Shown one piece after another: positions 11,583 through 23,899 of a DNA stretch of 64,000 nt; the stretch's first letter is position 1, and the number at the start of each line of letters is the position of its first letter. The notes below the pieces were generated by a model. That model searched no databases. It was not told the origin of the DNA and saw nothing but the letters and a program-made list of their open reading frames with translations. The position numbers and the translations under genes were made by a program. The DNA is taken from NCBI GenBank assembly GCA_026214975.1, contig CM047805.1, positions 194,494,601 to 194,558,600 on the forward strand, given 5' to 3'. This stretch comes from Gentiana macrophylla. Its lineage: Eukaryota > Streptophyta > Magnoliopsida > Gentianales > Gentianaceae.

Positions 11583-11617
11583 CTTCGATGACGATCAAAG
11601 AGCTAAGTGGGAGTAGT
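11583..11617 (+). other. hairpin plus terminal polypurine tract of element A
   Basis: CTTCGAT-GACG-ATCAAAG (11583-11600) folds into a 7-bp stem with one mismatch. TAAGTGGGAGTAGT follows and abuts the LTR start TGATGTG at 11618. Position and composition fit the plus-strand primer. Confidence 0.6.
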
Positions 11618-13554
11618 TGATGTGTAACATTTATATGATAAAATTACGATGTTTTATATACGTTATCGACTTTTTATATAAAATATAAGTAATTATAATG
11701 TATAATCTTATAAAATATTAATAGCTATGAATAAATCTAAATACTATAAAAATCTAGTAAAAAATGATAAAAAGTTATAAATTTTGTACCGGGTTAATAA
11801 CCGGAGTGTCAGATCGATTCACGTGGGTATTTTTGGTATTTTACTGACCTTAGGTAAACCAAGACCCCGAGTGACGACATTTTGTGGAGTAAAATCATAT
11901 CTTTTGAAGGAATAAAGGAAGTGCCATGAGATTTAAAGTTCAAGTGGATCGCTGGTTCATGACGCCAGACAAGTTATATTTTCAACAAACAAATGGCCCA
12001 GCAAAAAGGCATTTTCTGAAAAAGAAGTCTTCATGGAAGTTATAGATCTCCTCAAGAGCTTTCCAACGCATCTTGAATTATGTCATTTGGAGATCCAGAG
12101 CTCAAGTTATGATTTTATCAAGTTTCGGATTAAGATTGGAAAAAATCTATCCGGATCGATCCGATTTACCTCGGATCGATCCGAGGAGGCATAATGATTA
12201 TCCAGCATGTGGCCCCGCAGAGAATATCCTGGGATAATATTTTTATTCCCGGATCGATCCGCCCTTTTCGGATCGATCCGCAAAGGAAAAATTGCCTATA
12301 AAAAGGCAAGATTGCAGTGCACAAAAAGTGGTACCAAATATATTTCTTTACCTCTTTCTAGTAGTAGTAGTATGTATATATGTAGGCCTTATGCCATAAA
12401 TAAAGTAGTATCGCCATAATGCTCGAGAAATTATCGTAAGATCAATGTTGTTGAAGTTGTTGTAGCATCCGCATTTAATACATCTTCCGATCCAATCGTT
12501 GTAATCGGGTAAAATTTCTAAAGTATTTATGTTTATTATGTTTGTTTTTTATCTTTTCAGATAATGTTAGTAGGCTAAATCTAATAACTAGCCAAAGTTA
12601 TGTAATCGTTTTATTTCGATCTTTTCGGTAAAGGAATGTTGTCTAAGTAAAATTGAATAAAATTGAGCTAATTGAATCTTTTTCTATTGATAAAGTTTGA
12701 CTTGAAAGAATTCATAATCTAATTATGAATTGACGCCTCGTAATTAAGTTATGAACTCGTTAATAGAAAAACCGGAGGGTAAAATTGGCCGAGTGAAAAC
12801 GTGACAACGGAATCCAATTTCCTATTCAAAGGCGATTTGTCCTAAAAGATAAATCTTATTAAAATTTGTACTCAAGATCGTAATAATGTTAAAATCATCG
12901 ATTAATTGAAACTTAAACCGAAAGTTGAATCGCCCGCCTTGACAACCGGAGCCTTTAAATAAAATTGACCGCTTGACGAACGGAATGACTCCTTTTATTC
13001 AAAGGTAGAATCGCACTCGGGACCGCTCGTAAAAACCGTAATAGATTGTGGATTTGGACCGATGACAATGGACATATGACAATTTCATGACGCTTATGTG
13101 AGGACTAATTGTTAACTTGTAGAGTATACCGTTTCATTTACTCAATTGAACCTAAAGATCGAGCACATTCCATTCAATTTAAAAGATCGTATAAATCAAT
13201 TATATAAACTTTGGCTAGTTCTCTAATAATATATTTGGCATCTATATATTTATATCTATATATATACTTTGCAACTTATGCACATCTATATATATTTATG
13301 TATCTATATATATTATATTAGAATAAAATTTTAATTTACGTATTTATTTTATGTTGACTAGAATAGTAGTGATCCGTGTTATAAAATTGCGGTTTAGATC
13401 GAGTTAATAAAAGCTCTTTGGTGTTTAACCACACTTAGAAGAATTACAAAGTTCCCTGAGGATACGATACTCTGACTCACCATACTAGCACTACAGTTTG
13501 ACCCGATACACTGTCGGTTAAGGACTGGTATTAGCACTAGAAAAGGCCACGTCA
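11618..13554 (+). repeat. 3' LTR of element A
   Basis: About 1.94 kb from TGATGTG to CACGTCA (near inverted termini). It contains two palindrome pairs and a TATA box, an R/U5-like region with CTAGTAGTAGTAG, and near the end TTCCCTGAGGATACGATACT, a block also recognisable in the LTR of element C (TTTCCCGAGGATCGATACCG). The segment GAAGTTATAGATCTCCTCAA at 12038-12057 upstream of the promoter resembles a block I associate with many plant gypsy LTRs. The right boundary is less certain than the left because the 5' copy is not available. Confidence 0.65.
12152..12306 (+). promoter_or_regulatory. LTR promoter of element A: two palindrome pairs and TATA box
   Basis: CGGATCGATCCG at 12152-12163 and 12172-12183 (20 bp apart), then 12250-12261 and 12269-12280 (19 bp apart). 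TATAAAAAGG at 12297-12306 lies 17 bp after the last palindrome. The pair-pair-TATA order equals the internal site at 8892-9060. Confidence 0.7.
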
Positions 13555-13869
13555 GTAGCGTCTTGCTAGATTTTTACAAGTTGTTCAAAAAAAAGTGTGA
13601 TGTGGGGCCACTTTTATGAGAATTTTAAGGCTGAATTTTCTATAGCACTTTCTAAAATCTTTGGTTGTTCAGGACCAAAATAAACACAACCATGAGAACC
13701 AAAATCTTGGTTTATAATAAAGGCCGAACATTTCAAGACATAGTTCATTGATTAACCGAGTAAATCTAATAGTATTTCAATAACACAAGTCCAAAGGTAG
13801 AAGCTACCTTTGCTGAAGAAATATTTTTGAGTATGAGCTCACTTTAGGGTCTGCATTTGTATTTGCATT
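13555..13869. other. short unannotated stretch between elements A and D
   Basis: 315 bases without a frame, repeat or motif I can name. It is the host-side flank of element D; its last five bases, GCATT, are the left copy of D's target duplication. Confidence 0.4.
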
Positions 13870-15699
13870 TGTTAGGAAAATATCATCGCAACGGAAGCGA
13901 TTTAAGGATCTAGATCTATATAATACACGCAATAAAACATTAAATCTACATGTACAAGTAAGTTGTAGAACATACCTCTTGGATCTCTAAATCCAAGTTG
14001 AAGAACCGCAATAGAAAAAAAGATGTGAAGAGCACCACGATCTTCCGCACGTGTGATCCAAGCAATTCCCGGTGGAAGGAATTCTCGACTCGAACCCCTC
14101 CGATATGCTACCCGGAAAAATCTCCAAGATTTTCCCCTTAAACCCCTTGGCCGAAATTATCACTTCTTCTCTCTAAGAGGAGAAGTCGAAATTTATTGTG
14201 TTGTAAGGCTTGAGAGAACTCTCTTTATATAGGAGAGTAAAACTTAGCCTCCAAGGATTTTATAATTAATACAAAATCAATTATAATAATCCTATTAAAT
14301 AAAAGATAATCTCAAAATATTCTAGAACAAATCAAGAATATTTTTGTCTTTATTATTTACCATAAATATTTATCCAATAAATATTTTATGCACATGTCTT
14401 TTTAACACACAAGAAAACTAATTCCTTGTCAAAATAAAGACACATGTGGCGCCACAAACATATATTGACCTAGTCAATATTAATTTTGCCATTACACAAT
14501 AATTGGGCCAAGATTATGGAAAATGTCTTTTCCACATATTTAATTATTTAGCCCAACTAATTTAATAGTCCACTAAACAATTAATTCACATATCGCTTTA
14601 ATAAAGTCCAACATGAACTAAATTAATATTATTAGGATTCGACGTCCGAGAATATACATGCTATATTAGGAGGCACGTCGGGGACCATGGACTAATAATA
14701 ATCGCTCCGATAAATCAAATAAATAATTATCTTATGAATGTAATAATTATATTCGATAAATCAATCACAGAATATGCCACCATAATCCTTGATCGCACTC
14801 CTCCGATTATAAGATTATATTTATCTCCTCACGAAAGTAATAAGCGCCCACCGATATAATCATTTCATATGGATTAATCCTCCATAGATCGCTCATTCTA
14901 AATCGGAAGTTACCGTTAACCCTTTCGTAACATCTTGTCCTTACTTACCATTAACCCCTAGTGATCAATAATTCAAATAACTCTTTGGTAGCTAATCGTT
15001 GTAATATGAATCCCATGGATCGATCAATGTCTCAGGATTAACTCATAAGGAATCGTTTATCTACTTCCATAAATGGAAGGAATGGATTCCGTGATTCGTG
15101 ATAACACGGACTACTCACTCAATCCAAGACAATGCCAAGATGGGGTAATTCAGATCATGCACTCAAAGTGTAATCCTTAACCGCCAAGTCAAACCTCATA
15201 ATCGATTCAAGCAGCTTGATCGTGATCACCTCAGATTAAGATATATCCATAATATGATCATCTAATGATTCGATAAGACTTTCAATTACGGAATTATATT
15301 GAGAACTTCGGATCAAATCGGTCCAAATTTCTATATGATATATCTATCATATATAAATGCCCCATTAGGTTTCCCTTAACCGAAAGTCCTGGATAAGACG
15401 ATCACACCTATCGTGTTATGGGCGCATTAATAGTACGTTAAAGGGAGACCCGATACTACTCGATTAACTTTACTACGGACTAATTGTATTTTAAGTACAT
15501 CTTCACTAACTCAATCCTCCCGTGTATATCTCATACATCGAAAGTTAAGTGATTACATAAACGATATACTGGGGTTTTTCGTAGTGTAAATACTATTTGT
15601 CACATCGGTGATTATGAGAATAATAAATATGAATAATAATATCATTTCATTTATTAAATAAAACAATTACAAAATTGTCTTTCGGCATCACACCTAACA
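13870..15699 (-). repeat. 3' LTR of element D
   Basis: On the + strand begins TGTTAGGAAAAT and ends CACACCTAACA, giving 7-bp perfect inverted ends. A minus-strand TATATAAAG lies at 14231-14223. Clearly collinear with 21509-23331, with many scattered one- to few-base indels. Confidence 0.92.
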
Positions 15700-15712
15700 A
15701 TCTCCCACTTGC
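15700..15712 (-). other. polypurine tract of element D
   Basis: Read on the minus strand, CAAGTGGGAGAT abuts the LTR start TGTTAGGTGTG. Fits the plus-strand primer of a minus-strand element. Confidence 0.7.
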
Positions 15713-15884
15713 ACGTAAAGCTTGTGATTAATTGTTTTAGAGCACACACCTATTATTTAAAACTACAAAGAAACTATTTAAAACTACAAAGAAACTACAT
15801 CTCCCACTTGCTCTAAAGCAATGGAGACTCATCCCGCATTTTAGTACCCACAAAACTTATCATAACCATTTGATTCCAAAGTAC

Positions 15885-15930
15885 ACTCCGAGTATGCCGT
15901 CGTAGGATAGGTCGGTGACTCGGGAGCACC
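15885..15930. repeat. internal repeat copy 1 in element D
   Basis: The segment with ATGCCGTCGTAGGATAGGTC recurs at 19715-19763, about 3.8 kb away in the same orientation. Both copies have CGAGT before the shared block, and both are followed within about 100 bases by a second shared stretch (ATCCGTAG, AATCAAA, GTCGCC/GCGCCG). This suggests an internal duplication. Confidence 0.6.
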
Positions 15931-18887
15931 TATATCTCGAATGTCATGGGTCTTAATGATCGGTCAAAGGTTGTCGGCTCGAGGCGATCCGTAGAATCAA
16001 ACGTCGCCGGTCCATCCGATCACGTGGTACCTACCCAATATGCTCTTGAACTCCAATGATTTCGAAATCCTTATAAGCTACCTTCATTGTTTGCACAATG
16101 ATGTGGTATTCGCTTCCAAATCTAGAATGACTCCCCAGATATGGAAAGGAAATCCTTAAGCTATATCGCCTCTCTAGCTACTACGTAAGCCGCTAATCAC
16201 CCAACTAGTTAAAGTCGAGTTGGCGTTCTTTGGATTTCTCCAGGCAATAGCTTCAACAAGAGTAAACATCGAGCCCGAGATCGACTTTAACGATCATCCT
16301 CAATCTGACTTAAAGTCAAAATCGTGTATCACACATACCCAAGCTCATACATGAATATGTCCGCATATTATTCCTCGTTCTCTCAAGATACTAAAGGACA
16401 TACTAAACTTGCTTTGTTAATCCGCCGAATCTAAGATTCGATCAAAATTGACGCTCAATAACCCGACCATCTCTTGTCACAAAGAGAATCCATCCCATTT
16501 CTCTTTATCCGAAGATTTGTAGAGTCATTCCCGAGGCATGTGGTAGAACTTCCTCGTTGAATGTTGCATACATGTGATGCATCATCTTAACCAATAAGAT
16601 GGATGGGAAACCAAATGATCGATTCTAATGAATTCGACCGAGTCAAACTCTGCGAGAATGTTGTCCAAATCTCTACGTTATGAGAATTGTGGCATTGTCG
16701 ATTTCGACTTGAGATAACACACCCATGTTGAGTCCAACTGTGCAGTGCGGCGTTATCCTTCACAAACACTAATATATATGTATATATTCACTCTTGTACT
16801 AAAATTGATATCCAGCCTACACAAGACTTATCAATATTCTCGTCAAATCCATATATTATAGAAATATATGACTTCCAATGACCAAGAGGTTTGCTTTTTA
16901 TCCACAAAGGACATAAGCCTTGACAAGTCATCCCGTCATAAGTTCATAAGGCAATACCCTTCGTTCGAATGAATCCAGATTCCGTTTGTTTGGCAAGAAA
17001 ATCTCAGGAAATCACCCCTATTTTCTCGCTTTTGAACGAAATCATGCTATACTAAGTGGTAAGAGAGTCCACGGTCCGATTAACTCTCTACTTTAGGAAT
17101 TACCCCTAGACCACTCAAGCTTTGCTCACGAAAGATAAACTTTCCTATTCATTCTACTCTTTTCCATGTAGATCCAATTACTCCCACTGGGCCCGAGACA
17201 CTCTGTGGTTCTACAAGAGTATGAACACTCTCCTGAGTACCAAACTCCATTCACAGTGGTTATGGCTTGTAAACCAACCTCTATTATCGTAATCCTATAC
17301 ACTCACAAAAGAGCCATAGGTCATCGGTCGATCCTCAGACTATTAAGTCCATGAGAACCCATAATGGGTAATGGATAAACCATACTCCCACTATTTTCTT
17401 GGTGGATCGAAATTCGATTTAGTTCAAGAGTATTTAGTGTCATCACCAACAACCGATGTTGGATGTGGTCCGATTTAATCGGCTTAGTAACTACCTTGAG
17501 TAATCGCACTTCAAGGTTCAAGGTTTTACTGTTCATGGATTCTATCGAAAGGATGCAAAAAGATAATCGCCCTTCCCGATTTCAAGAATCTTATAACAAA
17601 CCTTTCTCTCAATTCTTCAAGATATATCACGATTTGGTCATCGATCGAACGTACGTGAAATTCAGCCCTACCATCAAGCATCATGTGCTAAATGCTTATA
17701 TTGACGGAATTTGGGTGAACCGAATCCACTCATTATCCGTTAATTCCAAAGCACATTCTAGGTAGACTTCTCGGTTCTACATTTCAATGTAAACCGTTAT
17801 TTCACTTCCAATATCTTTATTGAGTTAAGCAAAGGTATTGTAGCATATCTACAACTATGTAAGGCAATTCAATGGTTTCTTCCTTAGTGAAAGCATTTCA
17901 CTATGAGGCGAGCCGAACATCGGTCTCAGGACTATGTGATGGCCCATTTCTCGAGTATAGAATACTCCATCTCTCGATGTAATCCGAGACACCTTAAAAT
18001 ATTTTGGATAAACTTACCGGAGTGTTTGAATAGTTATCGACAAGAAGTCACTACTGGAAGCTCCTACTAGCTTGTATCTTTCATCGCACTCGAAGGTCAT
18101 CATGAACAAGCTATGTTACTTCTTTATAACCATTATCCTTTCCCGATTGAAAGGAAACTTAGTCATTGAACCTTTGAGACAATATAACCAGATCGAGAAA
18201 GGAATCACCCTGAGCCGCCTTGTGTCTTGTCTTTTAGGGACTATGCACTAACTATGGAATATGAAGAAGCGTTTATCTAAATATAGAAACCAATTGCTTT
18301 TAATAGTTCTTAAGATGGTACATATAACGTATTTCAAAGATTTCTTAGTGGTTTTGACTTTATCAAACAAAAGTCCGAGTCTTAGATTCGTACTACAAAT
18401 GGTATATTCACTTTCTATAAGACAAACAAATTATCGAATAAAAGGTAAATCCATTCGCTCCAACGAATCTTAAACAGAAAAATAAATCTTCTCGATATCC
18501 AAGGATTGAATCTGAGATTCATTTCCTCATATCACTCCCACTATTTTGCTAAAATTACGCCCGCTGTCTATTAATCGTTAATGCACAACTATCTCGTTCT
18601 TCCAAAGAACATAGCCTAAGAGAAAATCACCAAGGATTCATAGGTTGGTGATCCAAATCACTATCCTTATCCTATGACTTTCGGTTTGTTAATTTTCGCT
18701 TTTAGCCTTAAAATCAACTCGATTTTAGATGACTAACACTTTTAGACATATTCTCCCATTCTTGACTTTCCGTGAATGGAAATAGCTTGAACCAATGGGT
18801 TCGCTTGAGTAGACACTACTCTTGAACCGTGGGATGTCTATTTCGATTGTTACTTGTTAGACTTCTCGGATTTTCTATCATACCGTA

Positions 18888-19165
18888 AAAACAACAAATC
18901 ATAACATTAAAGCTCCCACTAGTTTATCGGTTCCAAATACCGCCTAACCAAAGAATGCTTCATTTTATGATTTTCCAATTTTTCAATTTGAAAATCTCTC
19001 GTGTAAACACTTACACAGATTCTAATGTTTCAGAAAAACAACAAATCATAGAACTCCCACTAGTTCATCGATTCCAAATATCGCCCAACTAGTAACACTT
19101 CATGATTTTCCGATTTTTCAATTAGAAAATTTACTCGTGTAATTACTACACACTTAAAATTCACT
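18888..19165. repeat. two-copy tandem duplication in element D
   Basis: ACAACAAATC at 18891 and again at 19038 (147 bp apart). Each is followed by CTCCCACTAG, a TTCCAAATA-TCGCC block, ATGATTTTCC, TTTTTCAATT and CTCGTGTAA in the same order. Copies have diverged by small indels. Confidence 0.65.
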
Positions 19166-19714
19166 AGAAGAATTTCAAAGTCCAAATCACATTTGATCAA
19201 ACTAAGTTTGTCTCCCGCTTAACACAATGACACTAAAGTGACATACCCATATGTCACTCTGGTTTTAAAAGGCTTAAGAGAAAATATCTCTTTGAAAAAT
19301 AATTGCATTATCAATTAACTAGTTCAACGCCCTAGTTACTTTCCACTTTTTAACGAAGTCAATACTAGTCAATTATAAATTTTTAAGCAATTTAGTAAGG
19401 GATATAATGTTGTAAATAAAATGACATATATTAATTCAAGTTTAACGCTACTATATTATTTTATTTTAGGAATTGTAAACTAAAAGTAAGTCTACTCTAC
19501 CATTCCAAGGTTTTAACTCCGCATCTCAAAAGCCGCATTGTAGTAGGGTAGGTCAAAGAGATGAGACGGTTAAATCAATGAATAACTTGTGAGAATCAGA
19601 CATCCCACGAGAATCGAACATCCCTTTATTCATTGACTACCTTCCTTTTTTAGCCTAGGTATTTATCAAAAAATACCCTTGATGAGTGTGACCTACTATA
19701 TCAGATCTCTTAGG

Positions 19715-19763
19715 TACGCCCGAGTGTGCCGTCGTAGGATAGGTCGCTGACCCGACGAGTACC
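19715..19763. repeat. internal repeat copy 2 in element D
   Basis: Second copy of the GTGCCGTCGTAGGATAGGTC block of 15885-15930. Confidence 0.6.
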
Positions 19764-20729
19764 CAGAAATCCTATCCTTTCGGAGACCAAGCCATGAATG
19801 TTGATAGGGGTGAACACCATCCGTAGGGGGACGAAATCAAAGCGCCGCGAGGCGTCACCCTTCTCTCACTTACTTGCATCTATAGTAGAGGCCGTGGGGT
19901 TGGCTGTCGCCTCCCCGCTCCCACTCAATATTTTGGAAGTGGTTGTGGGTTAACTAACCACGCTTTTTGATGTTTTCATAAAAGCTCATCAAATCAAGGA
20001 TTCCGAATGGTGTCGGTGACGTAGGCAAGCCTACCCGCCCTATTTTCGTTGGAACATATGTGACAAATGGACTAAATCGGGTCAAGACAAATTTCATTGA
20101 GATAAGAAGGAATCACCCCTCCGCTCCCGGTGTAGCTTAGTCTTGCCGGACCCCGTGCATACATCACACCAGGAGGGTTAAGTCGCTTGAGCGAAGCTCA
20201 TTGACCACCCAACCTAAAGGCGAACCGCTTTTATCCAAGATTTATTGTTCTTTTACCATCATTCAATCTCGTAGACACTACGAATTGAAAACGTGATCTC
20301 GTTTCAACTTTTAAGGCGGTTCACCGAGAACACACACCGAAAAGGCTAACGATTTCATAACCCGTCCTCGGATCTTTAATTAGTTACTAAATTAATTAAT
20401 TACCACGTATTAATTAAATTTCAACTAATTACACGAGTATGTATACATGCCTGTTTTAATTGCCAAAATTAAAATTCTACATGTATGCATGGAGTGGATT
20501 TATGATATGATGCATGTCATGGCAATTCCGATTTTATGTCATTTTATGATCAAACACATAAAAATAAAATTATGCGGAAAATTTAAACACCGAGATGGAT
20601 CGTTGGCACCCTTCAGAACTAATTTATTAGAAAAATAAAAAAAAAACAAAACCCTAACTAGGGTTTACTACTTTCTAACAAAAACTGCAGCTGATCGAAC
20701 TCTTCGATGATCGGGAAACCAAACGAACT

Positions 20730-21190
20730 CGGATCGGGACGAAACTTTCCAGATCTTTTCTTCACTTCTCGAACTCCAATATGGACGGTTGGATCGGAGC
20801 TTTGACTTGTCAATTTTCTCCAGTTAACCGCCCAACTTGCTGCTGAATCTAACTTTGACTGCACCGCATCAAGGACTTCCTAAGGCAGATCGGGAATCGA
20901 GATGAATCTCGATCGACCTGAAATTTTTATGGTACCTCCAAAACTCCAAGTTGATCAATCTGAACGGTCGGATTTTCGTTTCAACGGTCCAAACTCTCCC
21001 AGAAAATCGAGGAAGTCACAGGTAGTGTATCTGTGAATCCTGCGTTTTTCTGTTACAGCAGCCTCTTCGCAGCATCAAACGGATATCGAAACTGACCCTG
21101 ATCGACGCCAAAATTTGTGGAGTTGATCATCTTCTTCTAATCTTGATTCTGACCGGAGGGATCTTCGTTTCAACGGTTCGATCAACGGGA
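20730..21190. repeat. degenerate ~180-190 bp tandem repeats in 5' part of element D
   Basis: Three diverged units share the order GATCG..(C)GAAA.TTT, CTCCA, TTGATC, (G)ACGGT(C/T)GGAT and, in the last two, TTCGTTTCAACGGT. The ACGGT-GGAT marks lie near 20783, 20962 and 21152. In the minus-strand element this is the 5' untranslated zone. Confidence 0.55.
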
Positions 21191-21489
21191 AAATCAAAAA
21201 TACTAAACAGCTACAAACTAGATCTATTTGCTGGAAATTAAACTTGCAATAAAGATAAATTACATAATTTCCTATACTCATATGAACGAATTTTCATCAT
21301 TCATATGAGTGTACAATAGATCTAAAGGTAAACAATGCCAACACCAATCCATCTCTTCAACCACAACAATCGCAAGCATTCATCATAAAATTTTTGAAAA
21401 TAATAAAATTAAAAACGAAAATAATACAATCTACACACGCATATTCCACTCCTTAGATCTAATATTTTATACGTATAAATATAGATCAC

Positions 21490-21507
21490 CATGGCGATCG
21501 CTACCAT
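21490..21507 (-). other. degenerate primer-binding site of element D
   Basis: Minus strand reads TGGTAGCGATCGCCATGG right inside the 5' LTR. It resembles the TGGTATCAGAGC site used with initiator tRNA-Met, with several differences. Confidence 0.45.
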
Positions 21508-21508
21508 C

Positions 21509-23331
21509 GTTAGGAAAATATCATCGAATGGAAGCGATTTAAGATCTAGATCTATATAATACATTTAATAAAACATTAAATCTACATCTACAAGTAAGTT
21601 GTAGAACATACCTCTTGGATCTCTAAATCCAAGTTGAAGAACCATAATAGAAAAAAGATGTGAAGAGCACCACGATCTTCGCAGACGTGTGATCCAAGAT
21701 TCCGGTGGAAGGAATTCTCGACTCAACCCTCCGATATGCTACCGGAAAAATCTCCAAGATTTTCCCTTAAACCCTTGGCCGAAATTATCACTTCTTCTCT
21801 AAGAGGAGAAGTCGAAATTTATTGTGTTGTAAGGAAGGCTGAGATAACTCTTTATATAGAGAAAGAAAACTTAGCTTTCCAAGGATTTTATAATTAATAC
21901 AAAATCAATTATAATAATCCTATTAAATAAAAGATAATCTCAAAATATTCTAGAACAAATCAAGAATATTTTTGTCTTTATTATTTACCATAAACTTTTA
22001 TCCAATAAATATTTTACGCACACGTTTTTTTAACACACAAGAAAACTAATTCCTTGTCAAAATAAAGACACATGTGGCGCCACAAACATATATTGACCTA
22101 GTCAATATTAATTTTGCCATTACACAATAATTGAAGCCAAGATTATGGAAAATGCTTTTTTCCACATATTTAATTATTTAGCCCAACTAATTTAATAGTC
22201 CACTAAACAATTAATTCACATATCGTTTTAATAAAGTCCAACATGAACTAAATTAATATTATTAGGATTCGACGTCCGAGAATATACATGCTATATTAGG
22301 AGAGCACGTCGGGGACCATGGACTAATAATCGGCTCCGATAAATCAAATAAATAATTATCTTATGAATGCAGAATAATTATATTCGATAAATCAATCACA
22401 GGAATATGCCACCATAATCCCGTGATCGCACTCCTCCGATTATAAGATTATATTTATCTCCTCACGAAAGTAATAAGCGCCCACCGATATAATCATTTCA
22501 TATGGATTAATCCTCCATGATCGCTCATTCTAAATCGGGAAGTTACCGTTAACCCTTTTCGTAACATCTTGTCCTTACTTACCATTAACCCCTAGTGATC
22601 AATAATTCAAATAACTCACCGGTAGCTAATCAGTGTAATATGAATCCCATGGATCGATCAATGTCTAGGATTAACTCATAAGCGGAATCGTTCATCTACT
22701 TCCATAAATGGAAGGAATGGATTCCGTATCTCGTGATAACACGTACTACTCACTCAATCCAAAGACAATGCCAAGATGGGGTAATTCGAGATCATGACTC
22801 GGTGTAATCCTTAACCGTCAAGTCAAACCTCATAATCGATTCAAGCAGCTTGATCGTGATCACCTCAGATTAAGATATATCCATAATATGATCATCTAAT
22901 GATTCGATAAGACTTCTCAATTACGGAATTATATTGAGAACTCAAATCAAATCGGTCCAAATTTCTATATGATATATCTATCATATATAAATGCCCCATT
23001 AGTTCCCTTTAACCGAAAGTCCGGATAAGACGATCACACCTATCGTGTTATGGCGCATTAATAGTACGTTAAGGGGAGACCCGATACTACTCGATTAACT
23101 TTACTACGGACTAATTGTATTTTAAGTACATCTTCACTAACTCAATCCTCCCGTGTATATCTCATACACTGAGTTAAGTGATTACATAAACGATATACTC
23201 AGGGTTTTCTGTAGTGTAAATACTATTTGTCACATCGGTGATTATGAGAATAATAAATATGAATAATAATATCATTTCATTTATTAAATAAAACAATTAC
23301 AAAAATTGTCTTTCGGGCATCACACCTAACA
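21509..23331 (-). repeat. 5' LTR of element D
   Basis: Collinear with 13870-15699. The inner edge reads TCGTTAGG where the other copy has TGTTAGG, so the terminal TG is mutated. The outer edge ends CACACCTAACA, directly followed by GCATT. Minus-strand TATATAAA at 21858-21851. Confidence 0.9.
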
Positions 23332-23357
23332 GCATTAATATCCATTCTTGTAGGGAT

Positions 23358-23861
23358 TGTTGGAGAAATTGTACATGAATGACTTAGTGGTCATAAAATG
23401 GAGTAGTGGTCAAATGATAGTATTGGCCATTATTGAGAGTTACTGAGATTAGTAGTGGGAGTTACTGTTCTAACCTATAAAAACCCTTCGAGAGACAAAA
23501 ATTCGTTAATTGAAGAAATCATCAAGAATAAGAATTTTTTCAAGTACTGTACTACTACATTTTCATCTCATATAGTGAGGTAGTTTGCATTTTGACGAAG
23601 AGAATGTCGGGACAGCGGAAGAGTTTGCCGTCTTTTCAAAATTTGAAGTGCAACTCATGGAATAGGTAAACCAATAATTGCTAACACCGTAGGCACTATA
23701 CCGGAGCAAATTGTCTTAAAGATAGAGCATTCACACTCGCCTCGATTTGAGTATTTCATTTTGTATTTTATGTATTGTTATCATAGAAATATTTCGTTGA
23801 ATTGCATTTATTTTATTTTATGTTTTTATTTTATAGCACATACGGCATCACGGATCTAACA
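23358..23861. repeat. solo-LTR-like segment
   Basis: Runs from TGTTGGAGAAATTG to GGATCTAACA, about 500 bp, with TATAAAAA at 23476-23483 on the + strand and a T-rich 3' half. The end CGGCATCACGGATCTAACA resembles the end of element D's LTR, so orientation is ambiguous. Flanks (gggat, aaatc) do not form a target duplication. No partner LTR was seen nearby. Confidence 0.45.
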
Positions 23862-23899
23862 AAATCCACATCAACATCTTCCTTATCCGTAACCTGCTT

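Larger units (their letters stand above)
1..13554 (+). mobile_element. Athila-like Ty3/gypsy retrotransposon (element A), 5' end outside window
   Basis: Order on the + strand is gag, protease, RT, RNase H, integrase, two further ORFs of the PF20167-like type, a long non-coding 3' region, a purine tract and one LTR (11618-13554). Athila affinity is read from the RT block (ending in FMDDFSVYGDSF), the CDL-x-ASINLM-type protease and the gag-protease spacer (GGLPSNTERNPRE). The 5' LTR and primer-binding site are left of the window, so target duplication cannot be checked; the five bases right of the LTR are gtagc. Every coding block has stops and indels, so the copy is dead. Element boundaries rest on the LTR start TGATGTG and end CACGTCA, which are near-complementary. 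Confidence 0.85.
15713..21489 (-). other. non-coding interior of element D
   Basis: No protein frame above about 100 residues on either strand and no recognisable retroviral motif. It contains three sets of internal repeats (15885-15930 with 19715-19763; 18888-19165; 20730-21190), listed separately. Its unusual evenness of base composition and lack of reading frames argue for non-coding RNA cargo and against a decayed pol. Confidence 0.7.
13870..23331 (-). mobile_element. complete non-coding LTR retrotransposon (LARD-like, element D)
   Basis: Two 1.83-kb direct repeats (13870-15699 and 21509-23331) bound a 5.8-kb centre without any long frame. GCATT at 13865-13869 and again at 23332-23336 is a perfect 5-bp target duplication. 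A purine tract (minus strand, CAAGTGGGAGAT) next to the left LTR and a degenerate initiator-Met-type primer site next to the right one put the element on the minus strand, so the right LTR is 5'. Size and absence of gag-pol fit a large retrotransposon derivative mobilised in trans. PPT and PBS style suggest Ty1/copia affinity (inference). Confidence 0.9.

Noticed and set aside
23353..23866. Target duplication for the solo-LTR-like segment
   Set aside because: Flanks gggat and aaatc do not match, so the solo-LTR call stays tentative.
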